Shown piece by piece: positions 1-12,215 of a stretch of 64,000 bases of DNA. The number at the start of each line of letters is the position of its first letter. Position 1 is the first letter of the stretch. The notes beneath the pieces were generated by a model. The model saw only the letters and a program-made list of their open reading frames with translations. It was not told where the DNA came from and ran no database searches. The translations under genes and the position numbers were made by a program. The DNA lies in the NCBI GenBank assembly GCA_007922195.1, contig ML682013.1, forward strand, positions 22,876,217 to 22,940,216. The letters are read 5' to 3'. Source of the DNA: Podocnemis expansa (Eukaryota; Chordata; Testudines; Podocnemididae).

Positions 1-1567
1 ATTTTTGAAACCCGTTAATGTGGACTTGCTACACTGATGTAAACAGTGAGCTGCAGCAGTGTGATTTACCTCAGATAAGAAAGGGTAGATTGGGATAAGT
101 TGGGTAAGTCACTTTTTAAACCAGTGCAGAATATCTTCATTAGGGGTCCACTGATGTAGTTACATTAGTTTAAAAATATTAGTGTAGGTAAGCCCCAAGT
201 CAGACTGTGGTGTGCCTGCTGTGTGGGCTTGCTTAGCTTTGAAGTGAAAAGAATAACGTGAACCTTGCACTGCATAAAAGTTGTGGGTGGGCTGCTATGT
301 ACTTTGTAAGGGGCTTCAAAGAATGGATCCCTATCATAGACTTGAGAAGCTTTGCAAGGCAGCAAAGAATCAGAATTCTGGAGTGTAAGACTCTACCTTG
401 TCATGGTTTTTTTTTCTTTTTCCTCCCATCTTTTATTTTTTAAAGTAACATAGAAAATACATAGAAAAACTTTATTAAGAGAACGTCAACATGACATAGT
501 TAGGGAAATGCCAGAGTTAATGTTTCATGCACAATCTTAGCTCTGTCCCACAGGTACGTAGAGGAAGAAAGGTCCAGTGGTTATGGCAGCAGTTTGGCAC
601 TTTTGGTGGGGGCACTGGTTCAATTGCATGCTTCCAGTGTGATCCTGGGCAAATCTTGCACTGTCTATATGCCTCGGTTCCCTCTTTGCATCTCCTCCTC
701 CTTGTCATCCTCTCCAAATACTCTATGAACCTGAGGAACTGCAATGCCACAGATACCTACACTCCTAGACTAGTGGAGCTGTAACCCCCATATCCTATGT
801 TAGTACTTCTTACTAAAAGGCAAATCCTTCTGCCTGACATGTAAGTAGACTTGACTCAAGGGATTCCATAGATAGTGCCAAGAGGACTACTTCACCACGG
901 CTAACGTAATGTGTAAGAGCAGTAGTGTCTGGTTGTCATGGTAACCTGAGAGTAGCATCCACAGATCAGTGGAGGTCTTGATACCCCAGTCCCATCCCTT
1001 TTCCTCTGAAATATCCCACCCCTCCAATTGCATTTCATTGGGATGTAAAGTGGTTATAAGAGCACTGAGCTCCACAATATACAAATGGTGAGAACACCCA
1101 CAGTGAGTCCCAGATACCCGGTATTTACCTGTAGCAAAATTGGGTCTCGGAACCCCTTTGAAGGACAGGAAGGTTTTGTCTTAAATGTTTCTTTAGGTCT
1201 AGCTGTTTTTAGGAATTAAGCATTCGTATTTTGAATCAGATACAAATTTGAAATATTTATGCTAAGAAAATATTTAGCTCTCATTGGAAAAGATAAAGCA
1301 TATTTGAATGTTTTGTTCACTATCACTGACAAATCCAGGGAGTCGGCACTAACTATTGTATTATAAAATGGTTAAAAAAATCTATATATTTTCCAGAGGA
1401 ATACTTAGAAATTATTTTTTGCAAATTTTGTCAACACATTACTTGACTACTTCAAGTATAAGAGACAACACATTGAATGACATATGCCAAAGGGACCTTC
1501 TCTGTCATAACAAGCATAATCCCTTCTGCTTAACAGACTTTATAGATGCTTCATGTTTTTTGCAATG
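1..1567. other. Unclassified AT-rich DNA
   Basis: No transposon, exon or RNA gene is recognisable. Short open frames here have no recognisable domain and no splice context. Ordinary intron or intergenic sequence is the likeliest reading. Confidence 0.5.
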
Positions 1568-1933
1568 TCAAACATTTAATTTTATGGCTAGAACATCCTC
1601 TGTTAATCTTCCATGTGTTAGAAACTCAAGGAAAGGATGAGGTAGATCTCTTGCTATATTTTCCTTGATTGTTTCTGGAAGACCCTGGAAAATGTTGTTG
1701 ACATTTTTACCATCAATTTCTGCATAGCTATAAAGTTTAATGGCTGATTTATTGAAGAGAGTGTTCTCATCAAGAGAGAGAGTGCATGAGAAATAGAAAG
1801 TGAGAAAGTCCATATTGTACAAATGTGCTGCTAATTTCTTTTCCATCTCACTAACAATTTGCTCTATAATATTGCTGCAGCTGTAATGAGAAAAATGGAT
1901 GTTCTCAACCTCTGCTCCATTTAACTCCTGCAA
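1568..1933 (-). other. Unrecognised 121-codon open frame, possible transposon or gene relic
   Basis: This is an uninterrupted minus-strand frame of 121 codons in AT-rich DNA, long for chance at this base composition. The predicted peptide is not low-complexity: it has mixed hydrophobic and charged residues, one SNIIEQIVSEMEKKL-like helical stretch and no membrane segment. The frame may extend upstream of the first Met without a stop for some codons. The general look recalls the middle of hAT-type domesticated transposases, but I see no diagnostic motif, and no terminal repeats flank it. It could be a gene-fragment relic or chance. I do not assign a function. Confidence 0.25.
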
Positions 1934-2439
1934 CTTAAAAAGGTCACACTGTGTGGAAAAAGAGTTTATCAGTACAAACTATATTTTATCCTGAAGCAGC
2001 ATTCGGTTTCCACAAATGCAGTAGCTTGCAGCCCATTTTGAGCACAAAAGCTGCCAAAATTATTAACTCCTTTCCTCTGTCATCTTCCCCACTGAACAGA
2101 GTGTGACTTTGACTCATCATATTCAGGTATCTTTTCTTATAGAGCTCTGGAGCTTTTTAACTGTTACACTTACCTTCATGCAGTCCAGGTTGATACTTAA
2201 TGAACCAGTAACTTTTCAGTGGAGCTATTCCAATTTCCAAAAGCTAAGGATGTAGCCCATCATGTTTTATTATTAAATATTTACTAGAGGAAATAAAATC
2301 AGATATTGCATATAACATTAGAGGCATTTTAACTCACCTGTGCATGTCACAGTTAAGATATCATTGGAATACTTTGTACAGTCTTGACTATTGTCAAGTG
2401 CCAGCTTTGTGTGATATCTCCCAGCATGTAAGCTATCCC
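1934..2439. other. Unclassified AT-rich DNA
   Basis: Nothing recognisable apart from general AT richness. The LTR-like repeat begins near its right edge. Confidence 0.45.
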
Positions 2440-2975
2440 AGCTCTGCACATATAACCAACAGAGCAAACTACAATTGAGTTACACAATTACACCATATTC
2501 CAAAGGGGTAGCTGGGTTAGTCTAGATCAGCAGAACAAGCAAGGAGTCCTGTGGCACTTAAAGACTAACACATTTATTTATTGCATGAGTTTTCATGGGA
2601 GAAATCCCACTTTGTCAGATGCTCATGAAATAAATAAATGTGTTAGTCTTTAAGTGCCACAGGACTCCTTTCTTGTTTTACAATTACACCAGAGTGCCAT
2701 TTCAGTAACAAAGGCACCAGGCCAGGTTTATTGCCAACAAAGCACAGTAAAAGTAGCTGTATGTGCCACAAGTGCACTTAATACACGTATGCCCATGATA
2801 ATGAATCAGTTCAGTAGCAAGTGGGACTTTCCAGTCCTCAACTGGACAGACATGGACATCACTCTTGAACTCCTCTTTTATACACTGATACAAACAAGTT
2901 TCATATTTCCTCTCTGAGATGTGTAATTGCTACCCTATGACATGGCACAATATCACCCTTTACTTTGTACAGAAT
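2440..2975 (-). mobile_element. LTR-like interspersed repeat, split by a PLE-tail unit
   Basis: The reverse complement matches the repeat at 30726-31035 over most of its length, including an AATAAA-type signal followed by CCTGGCCTGGTGCC and a TATAAA-like box further upstream. A PLE-tail unit at 2496-2679 interrupts it, and the homology resumes on the other side, so the repeat is older than that insertion. The signal layout suggests a solo LTR, but TG...CA ends and a target duplication are not clear. The family is unnamed. Confidence 0.45.
2496..2679. mobile_element. PLE-tail inverted-pair mini-element (184 bp) with 12-bp TSD
   Basis: Two copies of the PLE 3' tail (the AGTGCCACAGGACTCCTT region) face each other. 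The arms at 2541-2582 and 2629-2670 are perfect 42-bp reverse complements with a 46-bp hinge. The unit is flanked by the 12-bp direct repeat ACAATTACACCA at 2484-2495 and 2680-2691. Long target duplications and inverted arrangement fit target-primed insertion by a Penelope-like machinery. The outer left end also carries the terminal CCAAAGGGGTAGC part of the tail, so the arms are unequal in length. Confidence 0.7.
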
Positions 2976-3547
2976 GGTGTGATCCGAACATCTTTATCAT
3001 ATTGTTGTCTTGGAGAGGGTAGCATGTCCTTCTTGTCTTTAAGGAATGAGTTTGTACCATTCCTGTTGTCAGGATGTGCCTGCGTGTTCTGTACTTTACA
3101 TTTCTTCAGAAATGTGTATTTCTGCAGTACCAGCTCTGTTCTTGTAATTTCTGATTTCTGCTAACTTTGCTCCATCATAATAGTGCTTAACTTCTGCCTT
3201 AACTCAGGCCTCAGGCCCTGGCCTGTCATGCTAGGCCTCATGACTCAGGTTTTCACTTTCTACTAAATTGGCCAAGTCATGGTTGAAGAGATAGTGATAA
3301 AGTAAAGAAAAAGAAAGAAAAAGAAAAAGTTTGATTTGCGTTGAAAGCTTTGAAGAGGTTAAAATATGTAAAAATTTGTATACAGAGATGAAGAAAGAGG
3401 GAACGTTTAGTACCGTAGATTTATCCTTGAAGGAAAATAATATAAGAAGGTAAGAGATATTCCAGGATGATCAATGTTGTTAGGCAAGAAATATGTCTTG
3501 AAAATGGAGGAGGTCAAATTTAAATTAGAGAGGAAACTACTGACAGC
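2976..3547. other. Unclassified DNA
   Basis: No gene or repeat family recognised. A short purine-rich AAAG-type run lies near 3303-3330. Confidence 0.45.
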
Positions 3548-3558
3548 AAAAGGAATAT

Positions 3559-3682
3559 AAACATGGAGTTGTGTGGTACTCAGAGACTATAGATATATAC
3601 ATTAGTTAGTCTTTGAGTGCCACAGGACTCCTTGTTTGTTTTGCTGAACTACACTAACCCAGATACCCCTTTGGAATTTGTC
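3559..3682. mobile_element. PLE-tail mini-element (124 bp) with 11-bp TSD
   Basis: It contains GTTAGTCTTTGAGTGCCACA and the tail end ACCCCTTTGGAA on the plus strand, preceded by a short, decayed reverse-complement arm (GTGTGGTACTCAGAGACT). The imperfect direct repeat AAAAGGARTAT occurs at 3548-3558 and 3683-3693 (10 of 11 identical), consistent with a target-site duplication. It is older and shorter than the unit at 2496-2679. Confidence 0.55.
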
Positions 3683-3693
3683 AAAAGGAGTAT

Positions 3694-6600
3694 GACAATA
3701 GAAAAGATGCCAGGAGAGGTTTTTGAGATATCATCAACAGAAGAGTTCCACAAAAGGTTAAGTTAACGATATAGGGAACAGGGTAAGCGATCTTCTGCTC
3801 TAGATGCTGGGATTTGGAGTTGGTGACTTCTGAAGTTTGTTCCTATCCTAACTTAGATATAGTTATTGTATTGATGAAATACCTGAAAAACTCTCACTTG
3901 GATTTCACAATTATTCCTTTTATTATAAAACCAAATCAAGACCATTAAATATCTTGCGATTTACTTTTTAAAAAAAGATTTTGGTGTCTGGGATTATGGC
4001 GAAGTGCTACTGAAATCCTAATCCAAAGCAGCTGTGAGAATAGAATCACCTACTTTAAAATTAAATTGTTTGCAGGATTAGCTTTTATGTGAATTTTAAT
4101 CATTATCATGACCATCCTCCTCATTACAGTATCATATCTTATTAGAGCAGATCCTGATTTTGATAGGTTGAAATGATAGAAGGAAATATTATCAAAAAAT
4201 GCTTCTGCAACTGGTCGATTGAAATTCATAGTTAGTCTGATGGTTTAAAAAAAAAGTAGCAGCTATAAAACCAGAGGCAGATGGTAGAATGGGGAGTAAA
4301 GAGAGGAATGTATTGGCTTGTTTCAATGTCTGAGCTACAGTCCCTAATCATGTTGTTTGGACTTAGATTTTTTTTCTTTTTTTAATTGAATTTAATGCTG
4401 GTGAAAGATGTTAGATCACTGACCATGGAGAATTAAATTCTCTATTTGATCCTGATCCAAAGCCCACTAACATCAATGGAAAGACTCCTATCGCCTCCAA
4501 CAGGTTTTGATTAAGGTTTTTTATTCACAAGCAGGAATAAGCAGCTTCTTCCTTTCAGTGCCAGCTCAGAAGGCTACGTCTAAGCAAACACCGAAAGGTG
4601 CACTTTGTAAAATGGACTCTGAGAGGGGCCAGTTACAGAAACCAAACTGACTGATTAATGTCCTGATTCACAAGGAAAATCAAGGAGTACAGAGCCTGAA
4701 CCTCCAACTTGTTACCACTATCTGCCAGGAGCTTCTATCTCACTTGGTTCCCATGTATTCCTTCCAAAAGACCTCACACCCTTTCCACAGATGCACACAC
4801 AAACCCGCCAGCATCCCTAGTGTGCAGTGGTGAAAATACACAGTCTGGCTCTTCTTCTTTGCCCTTTTAAGGGTAATAGATATCCCATCCTGCACAGAGC
4901 AAGCAGTCCCTGTGCTTCACTTTCCAGTAATCGTGACTGACCCTATAGAATTACATAGGTCCCAGCTTTAGATCTGTGTTTTGCCATCTTCTTCTAATAT
5001 GAAAATCTGTTGGAAGATACAACTGAGAGAGTAATGTGGCAAGACTGGGCACTTAATTACTGATGTGAGTGAAGGTGGCAAGATGACTTGAATTAATAAA
5101 TATGCTCAGCTCCAAGTCACTGCATGCTGCAGAAATTACAGTGCAATTCAACAGTAAACACGACAGTAACTTCCTACCAATCTCATTTTTGGCATGAAAA
5201 ACACAGCCATACTTCACACACATTAGCGAAATCTACACTTTATGAAGCAGGAAAGTGAGCATGCCAATTGTCAAGAAAAGATCAGGGTAGCAACAATATA
5301 CTGTTGTCAAGTGGAACACAGCACAGCAGATATTTGATTTCCACAGAGATTTATAAAAATGGGCTAAAACAAAATCCATACACCCTCATCCTCTTACCGC
5401 TGTAAAACTGTTTACAGCCTCCCCACCATATTCTACTGTATGTTTGGCCTGTGTCACTTGAAACAGCTTTCACATTTTGTGCTTTCTCTTTTGCATTGTG
5501 AAGTGTCTTCTCTGATGTCCTCACACTCACCTTTTTCATGCCAGTATGAATATATGTAATCTACAGAGAGCTCAGGAAGCACTGCACGAGTGTATAAACT
5601 CTTGGTTTCAGTCAAGCAGGTTGTTAACTTTGATAACTTAAATATATTTTCCACACCTGGAAATAGATCCATCTTTGTTTAAAATATCCAATCCAGTTCA
5701 CAATTAGAAGACTTTCAATGTCCATGCTAAAGGGATTGTATTTAATTTGTATAATGCCTCAAAACAAAACAATCACACATATCTCTGAGTTCTCTGAATG
5801 CAGCAATTTTTTAATGTAATGGTAAATATGTGACTAGAATATGACCCTGTACATTGGCAATCCAAACATATACATTACTAATATTAGAAGATTCAGTAAG
5901 ATAATAAAAAAGAAGTCCAGCAAATTTATATGACATATACTCATACACCAGAATCCAAGCAGCTTTCTGGATCTGAGAGAAGCCTCTGTTGCGGATGCAC
6001 AGAGGTGGAATAAGACACAATCCCAAAAAACAAGATGTGTGGTCTTGAATTCATTGAAGTTCATCAGAGTTTTGCCATTGACTTCTGTGGGAGTATGAGT
6101 GAGTTCCCCAACTTAATCGCCCTGCCTGAAGATATTTTAAAATTTAAATACAAATTTTTGCTCTGTTTATGCACAGAGAGAGGACATATGCTCTTCATTA
6201 TGTGTATGTATTCAGTGTGTGAAGGACAATAGGGCTTACTTCTGCTGCCACAGTACAATTAATAAAAATGCAACACTCTAAATCAAAAGATAAAGCAATG
6301 CAAACAAGAGTCATCACTTACCTTGGACTACTGCATCTGCTTTGTTTTTAATATCACAAATCTGGCATGTGGCTAACAAAACTCTTTCTAGGAAGCCTCA
6401 TCAGAACCTCTTTAAAAGTGATTGATGTCAAAATCTGGTCCTGCTCCGAAGGACCAATTACTCTGATAATGTAGTTCCAGTATGATATAAGCATAACTGG
6501 AAAAGTCTGCTGGGTTGTGACTGTCACTGTGTATTGTGGTCAAACACTGTAGTTACCTTAGTAACTGAATGTTTTGGGGTCAAAATTCAGAAGTATTACA

Positions 6601-8073
6601 TCCTTTCTACAAGCAGAACCAGCATTTGTGGAACAAGCACATGCAACTAAATTAAGACTGTAATTTACATCTCTAAGCACTTGCACCTCTGACTACTGAT
6701 TGCAGGCACAAATTGAGACAGAGGACTACAATTTTTGTCATCTTCTTAATATGGGGTGTCTATCCTAGATGTGTGTAAAAGTGCTGGCTCAAGTTGTGTG
6801 TGTTCAAATTCTGGGCTAGATTCTCAGAGGTGTCAATCTGTGTAATATCACTGACTCTAACCTTCTGCCTTTAAAAGCAAAGCAGAACCCTTACCAGGCT
6901 GAAATATGTTACTTGGATCTGATTCATCACTGTCTTGGACCTTGCTTAGCAACTGTGCAAAGCAGGTATCAGATCAAAATGCTAATATTTTATACTCCCT
7001 TGTACACAGTATCCTGGCTTTAAACCAATACACAGAGTACAGTGCCATGCAGAATAATGTTCTTTCACCTTACACTGACTTGATTTTAAGCAATGTTGGG
7101 CTAGAGTTACACTGATTTTCATTAATTAAAGGTCTGTCTCCACCCACCTATTGTTTCCCCCCTATTTTCCTAAGTACAGGCTTTAACTACTTGTGTATTT
7201 CCATTACCAAGTAGAACTGCAGCTCAAAGATTTACTTTTTTTGCAGCTATTATGGACTCTGGGGCATAGGAGAGCAGACTGTGTGTGAGTTTGCATATTG
7301 TACTTTAATTCCTGTCCTAGTCTACTCCATTTATCATAAAGAACAGCATGAAAGCAGGATTTCTAAAATGTCAATGTAAATTGTTAAATGCTAATATGCT
7401 GGAGCAACAAGGGACAAAGTGTGAAGAAGGAAGACAGTGAAAATTACACATACCTACTTCAAAACACAGATGAGAGTTCAAATGTGTGATGTTTTAAAAT
7501 ATCTTCACAAAATGCTTCCCCCCCCCTTTTAAAGAAAATGGAATGGTCTGATGCCTAATGTCTCCTGTCCTTCCATAAATTCAAAGTGACACTAAGAAAA
7601 ATATCTGTCCATCACTGCCAGGCAACATTTTATTGCACTTAATGATTCCCACATTGGCTTTTTCTAATTACTGTAAGGCAAATCTATCATGAACACAACC
7701 TGTCAGAAGGAGAGAGATGGAAACAGAGATATTCTGGACACTTGAAAAAAAAAACATGCAACTTACCATTTGAGTTATGAATTGTTTAATAGTATGTTGT
7801 AGTCATGTGATTCTCTAAAAATGCTCCTCTGATATCTGTAGCCCTACTGAGTATACTTAAATTTCTCTTGTGTGTGTGCCACATATCTGCCATGACCCAC
7901 TGGAGCCCTATGTTTAGGGCCATTATGCCTAGAACTTTTTCATGTCTCCTCTTTTTAAAGGAATGAGGCAGTTTTGAGTATGTTTATATTATGATGTTTT
8001 TCTACTCAGTTTCTTTACATTTGATTCATGATTAACTTACCACCAGCAGTAATGCGATAGTATGATTAAGCTC
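3694..8073. other. Long unclassified AT-rich stretch, no gene recognised
   Basis: About 4.4 kb without a transposon or exon that I can name. Open frames at 5351-6258 are short, overlap on both strands and carry no domain signature. A C-run lies near 7519-7526. This is probably intronic or intergenic background. Confidence 0.5.
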
Positions 8074-8076
8074 ACT

Positions 8077-8562
8077 GGCTGTGTTCACATGTAAACTGTT
8101 ATTTTGAAATAAGTTATTTTATTATATCCTTATTTCAAAATAACTTAAATCAAAATAAGAAAATGTTAATTCAAAATAAGGGAAACCCTCAAAGCCAAAT
8201 AGCATGCCCTGTGTGTGGACATGCTATTTGGTTCCAGAGAGGGGCAGCATGGGAGGCATGGCGACATGGCCCCCTCACTGGGCCATTCCCCCACACAATA
8301 CATACAAAAAGGAAGGCACCTTGGGAAGGACAAGGGCAAAAGTATTATTTCGAAAGAACCATAACATGTCCGAACGGTGTTGTTTCGAAACAATGGCTAT
8401 TTTGATTGCATGCGAGGTTTTGCTGTTTTGAGATGATGGCTGTTATTTCAAAACAACGGGGTCCCGTCGTTTTGAAATAAGGAAACATCGTTCGGACATG
8501 CCCGGCTTTATTTTGAAACAACAGCTGTTGTTTCAAAATAAAACCCTGGTGTGGACACAACC
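8077..8562. mobile_element. Harbinger-type MITE, TTATTTCGAAATAA-word family, TSD ACT
   Basis: The left end is GGCTGTGTTCACATG and the right end is the reverse complement of GGTTGTGTCCACAC, flanked by ACT on both sides (8074-8076, 8563-8565). The body holds many copies of TTATTTCGAAATAA and its C-to-T or G-to-A decayed forms in both orientations. A central GC-richer block near 8220-8340 carries GGGGCAGCATGGGAGG and CATGGC motifs shared with the copy at 56878 and with the transposase-bearing element at 53618. It has no coding capacity. Confidence 0.75.
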
Positions 8563-8565
8563 ACT

Positions 8566-9530
8566 GAGTGAAATCCTGGCCCATTGACTTGAGTACAGCT
8601 GGATTTTCATCCATTGTTTCACTTTTCTTTGTGAATTGCATGAATGGAAGAGTTTGATACATGAGAGCTGCATATGCCTTTCTGTTCTTTACTCTTTGCA
8701 AGTTAGGAACAGCTTTAATTTATAATATACTATAGCTTAATTAAAATGTGACGAGATTTCAGACAATACAGCACCATACCATTTAATCACCCATTCACCT
8801 TAACTACACTTTATTTCAGCAATAGCTTACTAACATGGTTTTTTTGCAGTTCCCATCTCACAATCTTTTTTCAGTAAGTGGCATCATACCCCATAGATAC
8901 AACTTTTTTTAAACATGATTTTTACTACCTTTTAAAAATGTTGGGTGAAATCATGTCCCTACTGAAGTCAATGTGAGTTGACTTCAAAGTATGTGTGGGG
9001 AAGATTTAATCAATTATTGGTATAATTATTCTAACCCTTTGTAAAAGTCCTTTAAATCTTTCATTTCAATAACAATTCTTTTTTACTTGCCATTGTATGT
9101 GATTTTTCTGGAATCAGTGTTACAGTTCCTGAGATAACTACACCTGTGGTTCTTCCATGGCTTCTTTGGGGTCACTCCAGTTAGGTTTTTAGAACTCAGC
9201 CAATCCACTTGTCCAGGGCATAGCTCTCCCCCTCTAGGCTGGGGATATTGGCTGCAACTCCTCTTGCAATACACTGTGATAACCTTAGCAGCTCTGACTT
9301 TAGTTCAGCACTTGCAGTTCTCATCTCTCAGGGGCAATGTTAGGGTTCTTCGGTGACTTTCTAGCAGGCATAAAGTTACATATGATTTATTTGGAACAGA
9401 AGCATTAAAAAAAAACCCTGAACAATAAATGACTTACATGAATGTCTTAGCTTTCCCAGCAGTCATTCATCTTCCATCTAGCAACCCTGAGAGAAAATGA
9501 ATACTTCAGGTCCCTTCTACAGGGTCAGTC
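8566..9530. other. Unclassified DNA
   Basis: No recognisable gene or repeat. Confidence 0.45.
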
Positions 9531-9535
9531 TCACA

Positions 9536-9920
9536 TGCTATGTTTGTATTACAAAGCTTAGTTCGGACTTCCTTAGCCCGAACTAAGCAGTTCCCAGTTA
9601 GTTTGAACTAATCATGGGTTAGTTTTAACTAACAGGGAACTTTTTAATTTGAACTAACCATGTGTCCATCAAATTAGTTTGCATGGTTAGTTTGAACTAA
9701 TGGCTTAGTTTGAACTTTTTTAGTTTGAACTAAGCCCTAGTCCATGTCTACATTGCACTTAGTTCAAACTAAAGTTTGAACTAAGCACTTAGTCCAGACT
9801 AACAAGGTGAATTTATTAGTTTGGACTAAGCTTTGCTTAATTCAAGCTAAGAAATTTCTTAGTTTGAACTAGGCAAAGCTTAGTGTAGACATGGACTAAT
9901 TGGGTAGTGTAGGCATAGCC
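9536..9920. mobile_element. MITE of the TTAGTTCGAACTAA-word family
   Basis: The ends resemble GGCTATGTTTGTATT and GTGTAGGCATAGCC. The body is an array of AGTTCGAACT palindromes and decayed variants in both orientations. The presumed flanking triplets are ACA and TCA, an imperfect 3-bp duplication. A second, inner element with its own terminal repeats lies at 9738-9898. Confidence 0.65.
9738..9898. repeat. Inner element with perfect TAGTCCATGTCTACA ends
   Basis: TAGTCCATGTCTACA at 9738 is matched by its reverse complement ending at 9898. The 161-bp interior again uses the AGTTCGAACT word. It is either a smaller element nested in the larger one or a recombination of two. Confidence 0.5.
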
Positions 9921-10337
9921 TCAGAGTCTTATGTCAGTCCAGAGTCAAGTGAGAATGACTACCATTCTAGGTCAGGAAGGTCACTTTAATTTTCATTTCT
10001 TCTCAGGCTTTTTAAAGCCAATATATGCAATTTCTTTTAGGATTTCCCCTGACTTCTTCCAGGCTTTCTCTGGCTTTCCACTGGCTTGGGAATTTTCATT
10101 AGTTATCCTCCTCCCACAAACTCAGGGATTTTAGTTCCTGCAGGATTGTTTTTTAGCTCCTGCATTGAGCTAGAATACAGTCCATAGTCTAGACAAACAC
10201 AAATGAGAAATATAAAGTTACCACAATAATCTTTGGATATCCCTGGTGTCCACAATATCTTTTAGTCAGTTAATGTAAGGAACTCAAACCTTTACTGAAC
10301 CAATCTGCTCTGTCTGGAAGTCTACAAACAGCTACAA
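9921..10337. other. Unclassified DNA
   Basis: Nothing recognised between the MITE and the hAT-like element. Confidence 0.4.
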
Positions 10338-10748
10338 CAGGGGTCAGAAACCCTGGCATGCATGCCCAGAGTTGCATGCAAGCCCATTTGGAGTAGCACA
10401 CAGCACCCTCTGCAGCACCACTGAAATAGCTGCCCCTGACACCAAAAGCCACTCTAGCAGCTCCTTTGCCTGGTGTACCTGAGGAGGGTGCCCCAAGGCA
10501 TGCTGCTGAAAGAAGCCAACCAGTGTGCCTCCTCTTGGCAGTGTGCCTGGGGACGACCTCCACAGCCATACCATGGAGAGCAGCCACTCTGGGCAACTTC
10601 TTTTGGCAGCATGCCTGCTAATGCAGCCATGGCCACCTCTGAATTTTCAGGGTGAAGCTTCTATTTTTCAACAGAGGGGGTTGCCAGCACAACTGAGGGT
10701 TGGGGAGGAGGGGCTGGCATGGGGGTCAGTAAAGGTTGCCAACCCCTG
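10338..10748. mobile_element. Non-autonomous hAT-like element (CAGGGGT ends)
   Basis: It starts CAGGGGTCAGAAACCCTGGC and ends as the reverse complement of CAGGGGTTGGCAACCTTTA, a typical hAT terminal repeat. The 8-bp flanks (AGCTACAA and AACTAAGG) share only some positions, so the duplication has decayed or is uncertain. The interior is GC-rich with no transposase. Overlapping open frames on both strands here are composition artefacts. Confidence 0.6.
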
Positions 10749-10761
10749 AACTAAGGTCTTA

Positions 10762-11143
10762 GGCTATGTCTACACACAACGTTTTATTTCAAAATAAGTC
10801 ATTTCAAAATGACTTATTTTGAAATAAAACTCTTATTTCAAAAGGACTTATTTCAAAATAAGGGAAAGCCTGCTATCAAAATGGCTGTTATTTCAAAATG
10901 GTTATTTAAGACTGTTTGGACATGTTGTTTCAAAACAACATGTCCAAATGGCCTTATTTTGCCATTTTGAAATAACAGCCATTTGGAAACAATCAGGGTT
11001 TAATCTGTTTTGAAACAATGGTTCTTATTTTGAAAGGATGGGATCCATCCTTTCGAAATAAGAAAACGTCATGTAGACCAAATTTCTTCTGTTTTGAAAT
11101 AACCAGTGTTATTTTGAAATAAAAGTGCTGTGTAGACATAGCC
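10762..11143. mobile_element. Harbinger-type MITE, TTATTTCGAAATAA-word family, TSD TTA
   Basis: It has clean GGCTATGTCTACAC and GTGTAGACATAGCC ends and a TTA duplication (10759-10761, 11144-11146), which fits the canonical TWA target of PIF/Harbinger. The interior is filled with TTATTTCAAAATAA-type words. It is one of the best-defined copies in the window. Confidence 0.8.
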
Positions 11144-11146
11144 TTA

Positions 11147-12009
11147 GTGTGTACTGATCTCCTGTTGAAACCCTTTGTCTGAAACTTCCATTGAAGACAA
11201 GGGGGAATCCATGCACAGAGGTATGACCTAAAGTCCTACTAAGGGTCTCATGCAAAGCCCAGTGTATATGCAGAGCTGGGAGCATGGCTGTGGCTTACAG
11301 GAGGGAAGTTAGAGCAGAGTGTCTGGTTACATTCTAAATATTCGTGGCTTCTGGACCAGTCCTCTGTAGCTTATTATTCCTCAGAATCTGTTAAAAATGG
11401 ATTTTTGCAGAATAGAAAATTGAACTTTTTTTTCCTCCTGTGATACAAAGAAGGAACCATAAAGAATTTGGGAAGTTTAAACTACCAAGTATTGTACAAT
11501 TTGCTAGCTTATTTCTAAAGAGTCAAAAAGGAACAAGTGATCCAGTACATTAACCCAGCATGGCATCTAGTTCTATTCATCACATTGTATCAGTGCTTTT
11601 TCACAGCCATTCTCATAACTTTGTGCAATTTACAGGAAAGCATCAGACTTACAGTGTTATGGGTGAATGTCCTTGCTAGGAGTGAGTTCCACATTTTTAC
11701 TCTTCAGTTTGGGTGGGGACACCTTGACTCGCAGTGAAGACCCCTCCTACTGTCTTTGAGGAGGCAGAAATTCACACAGAAATTTCTCCAACACTGTTAT
11801 TAGTAACAAGTACTCTGTAGTGGTCACCTTGTTCAGAAACAAATATTCCCAGTACCCTCAATCAGCAAGCAGGAGACTTCTTGTCTTTGGGCCCAGACTG
11901 ACCCTCATATGCAGCACTACACCAATAAATTGTATGCTCATGCTGTTCTCTGGAGCTATGCCCCAGTCATTGAGCTTATTCTCAACCAGCCATGTCCCTG
12001 AAGAAAACA
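11147..12009. other. Unclassified DNA
   Basis: No gene or named repeat recognised. Confidence 0.4.
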
Positions 12010-12215
12010 CCTGTTTTACACTCCTTTGCATTTATTTTCATTCCATTCTGTAAGTTCCCCCATCTTCAAAACATCTGACGAAGTGGGATTTTCTCCCATG
12101 AAAGCTCATGCGAAAAATAAATCTGTTAGTCTTTAAGTGCTACATGACTCCTGTTTTTTTTCTTTTTTTTTTTTTGCTGGGCTAGAGTAACACGGCTGCC
12201 CCTTTGGAAACTCAC
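12010..12215 (+). mobile_element. PLE 3'-end fragment (tail)
   Basis: The sequence runs from a CATTTATTTTCATTCCATTC segment through CATCTGACGAAGTGGGATTT, AAGCTCATGCG and AATAAATCTGTTAGTCTT to the end GGCTGCCCCTTTGGAAA. The same order is found, reversed, at 37600-37985, and the tail part ends the PLE copy at 31255-34850. A T-rich run interrupts it at about 12154-12173. Confidence 0.65.

Noticed and set aside
5351..6258. Cluster of short frames as a possible multi-exon host gene
   Set aside because: No domain, no consistent splice signals and overlapping frames on both strands.
10270..10749. Several 60-108-codon frames on both strands
   Set aside because: Located inside the hAT-like element at 10338-10748, without transposase motifs.
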